Shown: positions 9,027 to 15,833 of the stretch, piece by piece
Layout of the letters: every line of letters starts with the position of its first letter
Numbering within the stretch: position 1 is the stretch's first letter
Assembly (NCBI GenBank): GCA_015665275.1
Contig: JADFAL010000087.1
Span: forward strand, 1-36,407
Direction: 5' to 3'
Origin: Flavobacteriales bacterium
Lineage (GTDB): Bacteria; Bacteroidota; Bacteroidia; Flavobacteriales_D; Crocinitomicaceae
DNA length: 36,407 nucleotides
The notes under the pieces: model-generated
What the model was told of the DNA's origin: nothing
The model's input: the letters and a program-made list of their open reading frames with translations, nothing else
The model's database searches: none
Translations under genes and position numbers: made by a program

Positions 9027-9034
9027 CAAAGGTA
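9027..9034 (-). promoter_or_regulatory. Probable rpe promoter (-7 box)
   Basis: The minus strand reads TACCTTTG, a perfect TAnnTTTG match, with its 3' end 17 bases from the rpe ATG. No clear TTG is seen at the -33 position. It sits in the short gap after the L,D-transpeptidase stop codon. Confidence 0.45.
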
Positions 9035-9041
9035 GCGAATG

Positions 9042-10634
9042 TCACGATTTTTGACGCATGATTTTCAGGTATTCTTCATCACGTCCGTAAATATCAACAT
9101 GCACAATCATTCGATCTTTCTCTCGGGCAACGGTAACGTAATCTACGTAAATAGGAATGGGGTCCATTAGCTTGATGGCAAAGTTGAAATCTGTCTGCCT
9201 ACCAAGAATGCTGTCCAATGAATCGGGGATCATTTCGTTGCCAGCGTAGCGTGAACTGTCTCTGTGCAAAATTTCCTTCGCTAAATCTACGGGATGCTGT
9301 GTTCGCATGCATCCGTGCGAATAGGCCCGAACATCTGCTCCAAACAATCCTTTCGATGGAGTGTCGTGGAAGTAAACGCTGTGCTCATTATAAAAGTCGA
9401 ATTTTATAACTCCCAGACTATTCGCTCTTCCCGGGTCTTGAACAACTTTATATGGAAATGCATTTTGACGGATGCTTTTCCAATCTACCGTTAACGGATC
9501 CACCTCTTCTCCGGATTTATAGATTTTGTAATTGTGCTTTGCCAAATAAGCGTTGTTATACTTCAATGCCGGCAAGATTTCTTTGCTCGAAATGGAGTAA
9601 GGCACGTTCCAATAAGGGTACACAACAATTTTACGAAGCTTTGACTCCAATTTTGGTGTCTGATTCTCGTACTTTCCAACCACTATGTTGTGATCGCTTT
9701 TTAGGGAGTCATTGATGAACAGACGCAACTTGTATTCCGGGATGTTGATTCGGATGTACTTATTCGGATATTCACGATCCGATCGGATTTTATCCATCGC
9801 TAGGATAATGCGTTCTACCTTTCGGTAAGTACTTTCGTTCAAGGCCTTGGAGGTATATTTCCCAATCACTCCATCGGGTTTCAAACCGTTGTGCAACTGG
9901 AAAGTCTTTAAGGAATCAAGAACGCCTGTGGTATCTTTCACCTCTGCGGGAAAGTATCCTTTGGAAATAAGGGCCAATCGGGTTTTTGTAATGGCGTCCG
10001 TGGAATCGTATTTCACAGATCGAACATCGAAGGTAGTGGTGTCCAAGGGATATAAATCCACAAAGTCAATCAATCCTTTTCCCAATACTTGATAAGTGCT
10101 GTCTTCCGGTCCAAATCCAATGAATTGCTCTTTAATTTCTGCATTCGCATCGAATTTTACGTTTTCCTCAAAAGCACTAGGGCTGATGCATGCTACCTTT
10201 TTTAGCTTCTTGTTTTTAAAGTCGATAATTCCGTTTTCCAGATCATTGATAACCATAGAAGTGGCCGCCGTTATCCAGATTTCGTCTTGGAGAAAATTGT
10301 CCGTTTTTCCAAAATCAAACCGATTGTCAGGGAGACTAAGTGCTATCTTATTTCCAAGAGCCAGTTTTAATGCTTTTCCTTCATCCGTGAGGGATTTATC
10401 CTTGCTCCATCGTGACTTAAATCCGCGTTGTTCGTAGTACGAACGAACAAATTTGTGGGCAAGTTTGGGTACACCAATAGATTTTAGATAGTCCGATTTT
10501 GTCGCTTTTTTGAGCTTATCTGTCATCGGAATGTTTTGATGCTCAAAGGATTGAATTTCTTCCTTCGATTTTTTAGCTTCAGAACACGAGAAAAGAAGTG
10601 TGGCAAGTAGTAGTAACGAGGCTATTTTCTTCAT
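9042..10634 (-). CDS. L,D-transpeptidase, YcbB/LdtD-like lipoprotein
   Basis: A 530-residue cell-wall enzyme predicted to form 3-3 cross-links, or to attach protein, in peptidoglycan. The ATG at 10634 gives a lipoprotein signal (MKKIASLLLLATLLFSC, lipobox Cys17); the longer frame from 10775 lacks a signal and overlaps the divergent rhomboid gene, so it is rejected. An N-terminal region (about 45-200) resembles the scaffold of large YcbB-type enzymes. A peptidoglycan-binding domain follows at about 220-285 (FQLHNGLKPDGVIGKYTSKALN). The YkuD catalytic domain spans about 310-480, with the active-site motif YSHGCMRTQ (Cys442) and the upstream His of the YFHDTPSKGLFG segment. Length and domain order fit the family. 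The gene is divergent from the rhomboid gene. Confidence 0.93.
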   Translation of the reverse strand: MKKIASLLLLATLLFSCSEAKKSKEEIQSFEHQNIPMTDKLKKATKSDYLKSIGVPKLAHKFVRSYYEQRGFKSRWSKDKSLTDEGKALKLALGNKIALSLPDNRFDFGKTDNFLQDEIWITAATSMVINDLENGIIDFKNKKLKKVACISPSAFEENVKFDANAEIKEQFIGFGPEDSTYQVLGKGLIDFVDLYPLDTTTFDVRSVKYDSTDAITKTRLALISKGYFPAEVKDTTGVLDSLKTFQLHNGLKPDGVIGKYTSKALNESTYRKVERIILAMDKIRSDREYPNKYIRINIPEYKLRLFINDSLKSDHNIVVGKYENQTPKLESKLRKIVVYPYWNVPYSISSKEILPALKYNNAYLAKHNYKIYKSGEEVDPLTVDWKSIRQNAFPYKVVQDPGRANSLGVIKFDFYNEHSVYFHDTPSKGLFGADVRAYSHGCMRTQHPVDLAKEILHRDSSRYAGNEMIPDSLDSILGRQTDFNFAIKLMDPIPIYVDYVTVAREKDRMIVHVDIYGRDEEYLKIMRQKS

Positions 10635-10707
10635 AGTTGAGTCTGCGGAAATCGTTATTTTCGTTTCAGTGGTTTGATAAATAACCTCTCGAAGATATCC
10701 AATTTTT

Positions 10708-11385
10708 ATGGACATAAACATACTGACTATCATTTTAATTATCACGGTGATTATTTCGTTAGTGGCACTGAACAATGAGCAAATTTTAGGCCGCTATATG
10801 TTCATCCCTTACGAGGTCAAACACCACAATCGATACGATCGATTTATTTCTCACATGTTTCTTCATGCAGACATGGCTCATTTGGCCTTCAATATGTTCT
10901 CCTTGTATTTCCTAGGAAGTATGTTTCTAACACAAATCGGAGGCACCTATTATAATCCTTCAAATGGAGATACATTTATTCTGGACGGAGGGTTGATGTA
11001 TACTTACGGAAACGTAATGGGACAGGTCCATTTCTTCATTTTGTACATTGCTGGCGGATTGTTCGCAACGATCATTCCGTTCACAAGACACAAGGATAAC
11101 CCGCATTACAAATCCCTCGGGGCCTCTGGGGCTGTTTCAGCAGTCATATTCGCTGCAATTCTCTGGAATCCCACAATGGAACTTCAACTATTATTTATTC
11201 CAATTCCAATTAAAGCATGGTTATTCGGACTCCTATATTTGGCATTTGAATACTTTATGGATCGTCGAGGAGGTGGCCGTATTGCCCATGATGCGCACAT
11301 TGGAGGAGCATTGTTTGGTATTCTTTACGTATTAATTATTAATATTGATAAGGGAAAGGAATTCATTCAAGCTATATTCGGATAA
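10708..11385 (+). CDS. Rhomboid-family intramembrane serine protease
   Basis: A 225-residue integral membrane protease with about six membrane segments. Catalytic and structural residues are visible: the HxxxN pair in TM2 (His58, Asn62 in ADMAHLAFNMFSLYFLG), which stabilises the oxyanion; the nucleophile Ser140 in SLGASGAVSAV; and the general base His197 in AHDAHIGGALFG. Between TM2 and TM3 is an extended loop (GGTYYNPSNGDTFILDGGLMYTYGN) longer than in GlpG. Substrates cannot be predicted. The next gene starts 2 bases after the stop, so it probably heads a unit rhomboid, aminotransferase, YciI-like protein. Its 73-base upstream region is shared with the divergent L,D-transpeptidase; no perfect -7 box was seen there. 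Confidence 0.94.
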   Translation: MDINILTIILIITVIISLVALNNEQILGRYMFIPYEVKHHNRYDRFISHMFLHADMAHLAFNMFSLYFLGSMFLTQIGGTYYNPSNGDTFILDGGLMYTYGNVMGQVHFFILYIAGGLFATIIPFTRHKDNPHYKSLGASGAVSAVIFAAILWNPTMELQLLFIPIPIKAWLFGLLYLAFEYFMDRRGGGRIAHDAHIGGALFGILYVLIINIDKGKEFIQAIFG

Positions 11386-11387
11386 AC

Positions 11388-12236
11388 ATGCTACACGTCA
11401 ACAATAACGGAGAGATTCTATCGGCTGATCAGCCAACACTACGTGCGGGCAACCGAGGACATTTGTATGGCGATGGCGTTTTTGAAAGTATTCGCGTATT
11501 TAGCGGTGCTCCCGTTAATTTAGAGAATCATATCAAGCGTTTGATTGAAGGCGCAACGAAATTGAAGATGCGTCCTCCGAGTTATTTTGACACGCCCTTT
11601 TTTGAGGAAAAAATCAATGATTTACTGCAAAAATCAGGAATTTCGGAAGGCGGTAGATGCCGGATCTCGCTGGATCGTGCTAGTGGTGGAACCTATTCGC
11701 CTGAATCCAATGAAGTAGAGTTCTTTATAGAAGTGTATCCCATGGATACCAATACGTTTCAGTTGAATTCACGAGGATTGGAAGTTGATTTGTTCACGGA
11801 ACTAAAAAAGGATAAATCACCCATTGCCAATTACAAAACGAAAAACGGACTATTATACGTGATGGCTGCAGTGGCGGCTAAGGAGAAAGGACTGGATGAT
11901 TATCTGATTTGCAATTATGGAGGAGGAATTCTGGAAGGAACTTCCGCGAATTTATTCTTAGTTAGCAATGGCGTTTTATACACGCCTGGATTGGAAGAAG
12001 GTTGCTTGGCTGGAACCATGCGCATGCAGGTGATCAATTTGGCCATCAAGAATGGAATTAAGGTATACGAGTGTAACATTCTTCCGCAGAACCTTTTAGT
12101 AGCTGACGAAATCTTTCTTACCAACGCTATTCGAGGTGTAATTTGGGTAGGGGGATATAGAACCAAACGATATTTCAGTAACACGGCTCGAAAAATCGTT
12201 GATTTATTGAATGAAAAATGGCAAGTAGAGGCATAG
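11388..12236 (+). CDS. Class IV (PabC/D-amino acid-like) aminotransferase
   Basis: A 282-residue PLP enzyme of fold type IV, the group holding branched-chain aminotransferase, D-amino acid aminotransferase and aminodeoxychorismate lyase (PabC). It shows RGHLYGDGVFESIRVF near the N-terminus, the PLP-binding Lys150 in SPIANYKTKNGLLYVMAA, the Glu loop GGILEGTSANLFLV, and the phosphate-binding TPGLEEGCLAGTMR and DEIFLTNAIRGV motifs. The length fits PabC or D-amino acid aminotransferase better than long branched-chain enzymes. The substrate cannot be settled by eye; a role in folate synthesis is plausible, but no other folate genes are nearby. It follows rhomboid by 2 bases, and its 3' end overlaps the YciI-like gene by 19 bases. 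Confidence 0.88.
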   Translation: MLHVNNNGEILSADQPTLRAGNRGHLYGDGVFESIRVFSGAPVNLENHIKRLIEGATKLKMRPPSYFDTPFFEEKINDLLQKSGISEGGRCRISLDRASGGTYSPESNEVEFFIEVYPMDTNTFQLNSRGLEVDLFTELKKDKSPIANYKTKNGLLYVMAAVAAKEKGLDDYLICNYGGGILEGTSANLFLVSNGVLYTPGLEEGCLAGTMRMQVINLAIKNGIKVYECNILPQNLLVADEIFLTNAIRGVIWVGGYRTKRYFSNTARKIVDLLNEKWQVEA

Positions 12237-12676
12237 TACTAATTCTGATCATGTTGTCTGTTTCAGGTGCAAAAGCGCAGGATTCAACAGTGGTTTTCGA
12301 TTCCCTTTACGCTCAGAAATTAGGAGCAGACGATTACGGAATGCGCTCGTATGTGATGGCTTTTTTGAAATCCGGACCAAATAGAGATCAAACGGAAGAA
12401 GAAGCACAGGAGTTGCAAGCCGCGCACATGGCTAATATTGGGAGGTTGGCAGATGAAGGAACCTTAGTATTAGCAGGACCGTTTCTTGATAATGGCGATC
12501 TAAGAGGTATTTATATTTTCGCAGTAGAAAGCGTAGAAGAGGCCGAGGTATTAACTGCGACCGACCCTGCTATTAAGGCAGGAAGATTGATCATGGAACT
12601 ACATCCATGGTATGGTTCTGCAGCCGTGATGGAAGTCGGCGAAATCCACGAGAAAATCTCAAAAATTAAGTTTTAG
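12218..12676 (+). CDS. Exported YciI-like protein
   Basis: A 152-residue protein. Residues about 40-140 match the YciI ferredoxin-like fold: YVMAFLKSGPNR at the start, the conserved His in AAHMANIGRLADEGTLVLAGPFLDNGDLRGIYIF, then the VESVEEAEVLTATDPAIKAG helix and ELHPWYGSAA. YciI proteins are usually about 95 residues and cytoplasmic. This one has an extra N-terminal signal peptide (GIVLILIMLSVSGAKA|Q) and would be exported to the periplasm. Conserved His and Asp residues of the family pocket (His in AAHM, Asp in TDPA) are kept. The start overlaps the aminotransferase by 19 bases. Its activity is unknown. Confidence 0.85.
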   Translation: MASRGIVLILIMLSVSGAKAQDSTVVFDSLYAQKLGADDYGMRSYVMAFLKSGPNRDQTEEEAQELQAAHMANIGRLADEGTLVLAGPFLDNGDLRGIYIFAVESVEEAEVLTATDPAIKAGRLIMELHPWYGSAAVMEVGEIHEKISKIKF

Positions 12677-12715
12677 GAAGTGTAATTTTTGCGAGTGAAT
12701 AATTTTTTAATGCAA

Positions 12716-12735
12716 TTATATACCATGGTAAATAA
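12716..12735. promoter_or_regulatory. Operator-like 20-bp quasi-palindrome
   Basis: TTATATACCATGGTAAATAA is self-complementary at 9 of 10 base pairs, with a perfect TACCATGGTA core (12721-12730). It ends 5 bases before the -7 box at 12741, in the spacer and -33 region of the FMN reductase promoter. A dimeric regulator bound there would block the polymerase. The regulator is not identifiable, and no regulator gene is adjacent. Confidence 0.5.
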
Positions 12736-12740
12736 AATGA

Positions 12741-12748
12741 TATATTTG
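12741..12748 (+). promoter_or_regulatory. Promoter -7 box of the FMN reductase operon
   Basis: TATATTTG is a perfect TAnnTTTG match ending 15 bases before the ATG at 12764. No TTG lies at the usual upstream distance; that stretch is taken up by the palindrome at 12716-12735, as expected for a promoter that depends on a regulator. Confidence 0.5.
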
Positions 12749-12763
12749 TGAAAAAGTAACTGC

Positions 12764-13294
12764 ATGAAGAAGATATTGGCGTTTGCCGGAAGTAATAGCT
12801 CTACCTCAATTAATCATCAACTGTTGGAGGTATTAGCGAAAGAAGTAACCGTGGAATTTGAGCTGATTTCCCTACGCGATTATGAGGCTCCTTTGTTTGG
12901 TGTCGATCTGAAGAACGAACAGGGGGTTCCAGAATCCATGTCGTTGCTAATGGAAAAAATGAAATCTGCGGATGGTTTAATCGTAAGTGCGGCAGAACAC
13001 AACGGGTCAATGGCAGCGGTACTTAAAAACACATTCGATTGGCTCTCGATGCTAGAGCAGAAGTTCTTATTGAACAAGCCAACGGTTTTCCTCAGCACTT
13101 CTCCAGGGCCAAGGGGAGCAGCAAGTTCGTTAGGGCATCTCGTTGAAATTATGCCTTTCAGAGGAGCAGATATTGTTGGACACATGAGCGTGCCAAGCTT
13201 TTACGATAATGTAAAGGAAGGCGAAATTGAGCCGGAATTGAAGGAGCAACTCATTTGTTTAATTCGTACATTAGAATCAACCATTAATCAATAA
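12764..13294 (+). CDS. NAD(P)H-dependent FMN reductase family protein
   Basis: A 176-residue flavodoxin-fold oxidoreductase of the NADPH_dep_FMN_red family (azoreductase/ChrR-like). The FMN phosphate loop is seen at FAGSNSSTSINHQLL (residues 7-21), and the second flavin-binding loop at SAAEHNGSMAAVLKNTFDWLS, where His replaces the Tyr of the usual PEYNGS motif. Length is typical. The enzyme would reduce quinones, azo compounds or metals using NAD(P)H. Three bases after its stop begins a small ferredoxin-like gene, suggesting an electron-transfer pair. The operon has its own -7 box (12741) and an adjoining palindrome (12716-12735), suggesting regulated expression. Confidence 0.92.
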   Translation: MKKILAFAGSNSSTSINHQLLEVLAKEVTVEFELISLRDYEAPLFGVDLKNEQGVPESMSLLMEKMKSADGLIVSAAEHNGSMAAVLKNTFDWLSMLEQKFLLNKPTVFLSTSPGPRGAASSLGHLVEIMPFRGADIVGHMSVPSFYDNVKEGEIEPELKEQLICLIRTLESTINQ

Positions 13295-13297
13295 GTT

Positions 13298-13513
13298 ATG
13301 AAAGAATATAGCAACGGAGAAATCACCGTAGAGTGGAAATCTACACTTTGTAAGCACGCGGCAGAATGCGTGAAGAATTCTCCCAAAGTTTTTCGTCCGA
13401 ATGAACGCCCTTGGATAGACGTTTCTCAGGCTTCTTCTGAGGAGTTAATGAATACCATTGATAAATGCCCATCCGGTGCATTGAGCTATTACAAAAACGC
13501 CGAGAAAGGATAA
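13298..13513 (+). CDS. YjdI-like (4Fe-4S) mono-cluster protein
   Basis: A 71-residue protein of the YjdI / divergent 4Fe-4S mono-cluster family. It has the typical motif string: VEWKSTLCKHAAECVKNSPKVF, then PWIDVS, then IDKCPSGALSY. Cysteines at 18, 24 and 57 are visible, one fewer than the four of a classical ferredoxin; this divergence is a feature of the family. Such proteins are probably small electron carriers. It starts 3 bases after the FMN reductase gene and ends at a hairpin (13538-13565), so the two form a compact bicistronic unit. The partner relationship is inferred from the layout. Confidence 0.88.
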   Translation: MKEYSNGEITVEWKSTLCKHAAECVKNSPKVFRPNERPWIDVSQASSEELMNTIDKCPSGALSYYKNAEKG

Positions 13514-13537
13514 AATCTTCTCGTTTCAATGTTGAAA

Positions 13538-13570
13538 TTCACACGTGAGATTCATATCGTGTGAAGATTT
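13538..13570 (+). terminator. Probable terminator after the FMN reductase operon
   Basis: Arms TTCACACG (13538-13545) and CGTGTGAA (13558-13565) form a perfect 8-bp stem with a 12-base loop, followed by GATTTTT. The T-run is short, so termination may be modest. Confidence 0.5.
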
Positions 13571-13767
13571 TTACGAATGTTTTCATGCGTTTCACGGTTG
13601 CTTGCTTCGCCCGTGATCATTGGCGTTGCCGTCATTTTTGTGGTCTAAACTCTACAAGATCGATAGGGAAATAACTGCCCTATTAGGGATGCAATAGTCA
13701 GTTCTTTAACGATTTAGCTGGGATTAGACATGTTTGTATATTGACCGCGAATCTTATACTCAAACAC

Positions 13768-14607
13768 ATGAAAAAACTATTATTATCCTTAGGCGTAATT
13801 GCCGCAACTACTTTCGCTGGACAAGCGCAGGTAAACACCTATTCAGTTGGACAAACAGTAAACGACTTCACATTGACTGATGTTCATGGTGTAACACACA
13901 ATTTAAGTCAGATCACTGCATCCGGGAAATGGGTTGTTATCGATTTCTTCTTCACATCATGTCCTCCTTGTCAGGCAACAGTACCTTATTTCAGTGAATT
14001 GCACGAAAAATACGGATGTAACGAAGGAGATTTGTTCTGTATTTCTATTGACACTGGAGACAGCGATTCAGATGTTCTTGGATTTGAGAGCACGTATGCT
14101 ACGCAAGGCGGGTTTTCTCCGGCTCCTGCAGTTTCAGGAATTGAAGGAGGTGGAAACGCGATCATTTCTGAATATGGAATAACGGCATTCCCTACGTATT
14201 GCTTGATTGATAGCGATATGAAATTGGCAGTGGTAGATATCTACCCAATTCCGAATGTTGGAGCTTTTGAAACGGCATTCGCTGGAGCAGGGTTCTCACC
14301 GCAAGAAATGTCTTGTGGATCACTTTCAGTAGAAGATGTTGAATTGGCATTGAACGAAGCAGTATTGTTCCCAAATCCGTCTACAACAGCAACTACGTTA
14401 TCGGTTTCATTGGAATCTGCAATGGACGTTGAGGTAGTGGTAATTGATATGCTTGGATCACAGGTTTCTGCTACTTCTTTCGAAGGAACTGCTGGAGCAA
14501 ATAAGTTTGATATTGGAACAGACGATTTGGCTGCCGGTCAGTACATCGTTTCCGTATCTCTCGGAGACAATGCAACACGTCAATTGAACCTCAGCGTTGT
14601 AAAATAA
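13768..14607 (+). CDS. Secreted thioredoxin-fold (TlpA-like) protein with T9SS sorting domain
   Basis: A 279-residue exported protein. The ATG at 13768 gives a signal peptide (MKKLLLSLGVIAATTFAGQAQ); the alternative TTG at 13741 would add 9 residues before it. Residues about 25-185 form a thioredoxin/AhpC-TSA fold: VGQTVNDFTLTDVHG, then the redox motif FFFTSCPPCQATVPYF (Cys65 and Cys68) and GITAFPTYCLID, the cis-Pro loop. A type A T9SS sorting domain follows from about 205 (LFPNPSTTATTLSVSL, VIDMLGSQV, LAAGQYIVSVSLGDN). It is therefore a thiol-disulfide protein placed at the cell surface or secreted through T9SS, rather than the usual periplasmic ResA. An intrinsic terminator follows. Confidence 0.9.
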   Translation: MKKLLLSLGVIAATTFAGQAQVNTYSVGQTVNDFTLTDVHGVTHNLSQITASGKWVVIDFFFTSCPPCQATVPYFSELHEKYGCNEGDLFCISIDTGDSDSDVLGFESTYATQGGFSPAPAVSGIEGGGNAIISEYGITAFPTYCLIDSDMKLAVVDIYPIPNVGAFETAFAGAGFSPQEMSCGSLSVEDVELALNEAVLFPNPSTTATTLSVSLESAMDVEVVVIDMLGSQVSATSFEGTAGANKFDIGTDDLAAGQYIVSVSLGDNATRQLNLSVVK

Positions 14608-14624
14608 TTTTTCCTTAATTTCCT

Positions 14625-14657
14625 AAAAGGTCTTTGTCTTGGGCAAAGGCCTTTTTT
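14625..14657 (+). terminator. Intrinsic terminator of the thioredoxin-fold gene
   Basis: AAAAGGTCTTTG (14625-14636) pairs with CAAAGGCCTTTT (14644-14655), including one G-U pair, around a short loop, and runs into seven T residues. It lies 17 bases after the stop codon. Confidence 0.85.
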
Positions 14658-14725
14658 TGTGTCCAAGTCCAACTGAATCAAATGAAGGGAGGTAACGGAA
14701 AAGTTCGTAAATTAGGGCGACTGAG

Positions 14726-15817
14726 ATGAAAACTTTATCAATCAAAAACACTATGCAAAAAGTAAAGCACGTGCTCTTCGCCGTGGTCGTTTGTTGTGGT
14801 TTTACGGCTACTTTGAGCGCACAAGAAGACACCATCGTAGAAGCTACGATCCTTGGAGCTGAGGAAATTGAAGCTAATAAAAGCTACAACCAAGGAATCA
14901 AACAATTTCAAAGCAATGATTTTGAAGGAGCCATCGGTTCATTCACGAAAGCCATCGAATTAAAGGCTGGATTTACACAAGCTTATTTGAATCGAGGATC
15001 CGCTTATATGGAAATTAAGAAATATAGCGAGGCCATTTCCGATTTTAATGTAGTACTAAATGACCCGGAAGGGAAAGAGGCGTATTATCTGCGAGGAAAG
15101 TGTTACGAAGCGCTGGGAAGTAGAGATAAAGCCCAAGGTGATTATGCATCGGCTATGAAAGCAAAGCCTGAAGACGACCGCCCTTACTATTACCGCGGAT
15201 TGATCAAGTTTAATGAAGGTGATTACGAAGGAGCCATTGCGGATTTCACAGAAACTATTAATCGCAACAAAAGACATGCCTATGCCTACAGCGATCGTGG
15301 AAGTGCCAAACGTATGCTCGAGAAATACGACGAGGCCATCAAGGATTATCTTAAAGCGATCCAAATTGACAATCAATTGGCGTTTGTGCACAATAACGTG
15401 GGAAGTGCCTACCGAAAGAAAGGACGTTTTGACGAAGCAGTGAAGGCATACTCCAAAGCAGTAGAAGTAGATCCTAAATACTACGTTGCCTATAATAACA
15501 GGGGAAGTGCGCATTACGATGCAGGTAACTACGATCGTGCTTTGGCAGATTTCGATAGAGCCATCGAACTGAATAAGAACTATGCATTTGCCTATAACAA
15601 TCGTGCTTCAGCTAAATTCAAACTGGAGGATTACAAAGGTTGTATTGATGATTGTTCTGCTGCCATTTCTTTCGATCCTGAGTATGGCTATGCGTACCTA
15701 AATCGTGGGAACGCAAAAGAGTTACTACGCGATGAAGACGGTGCTTGTGCTGATTGGACCAAAGCAGCAGAGTTAGGCGCTGAAGGAGCTGACAACTACG
15801 CATCAGCTTGTAAATAA
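14726..15817 (+). CDS. Exported TPR-repeat protein
   Basis: A 363-residue protein made almost entirely of tetratricopeptide repeats. A signal peptide (about 1-32, ending TLSAQ) precedes about eight TPR units starting near residue 48. The repeats are recognised by their W/Y-x-x-x-A-x-x-x-Y/F spacing, e.g. AYLNRGSAYMEIKKYSEAIS, AFVHNNVGSAYRKKGRFDEA and YAYLNRGNAKELLRDEDGAC. The last unit carries two cysteines and ends in a SEL1-like EDGACADWTKAAELG. An in-frame ATG at 14753 would also leave a signal peptide. TPR arrays are protein-protein scaffolds, here in the periplasm. It lies 16 bases before the PorE-like gene, so the two are probably one operon and may work together. Confidence 0.9.
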   Translation: MKTLSIKNTMQKVKHVLFAVVVCCGFTATLSAQEDTIVEATILGAEEIEANKSYNQGIKQFQSNDFEGAIGSFTKAIELKAGFTQAYLNRGSAYMEIKKYSEAISDFNVVLNDPEGKEAYYLRGKCYEALGSRDKAQGDYASAMKAKPEDDRPYYYRGLIKFNEGDYEGAIADFTETINRNKRHAYAYSDRGSAKRMLEKYDEAIKDYLKAIQIDNQLAFVHNNVGSAYRKKGRFDEAVKAYSKAVEVDPKYYVAYNNRGSAHYDAGNYDRALADFDRAIELNKNYAFAYNNRASAKFKLEDYKGCIDDCSAAISFDPEYGYAYLNRGNAKELLRDEDGACADWTKAAELGAEGADNYASACK

Positions 15818-15833
15818 TTCCAAAAAAAATAAA

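Noticed and set aside
10635-10707. Search for promoters between the divergent L,D-transpeptidase and rhomboid genes
   Set aside because: No TAnnTTTG match on either strand; the best candidates have two or more mismatches.
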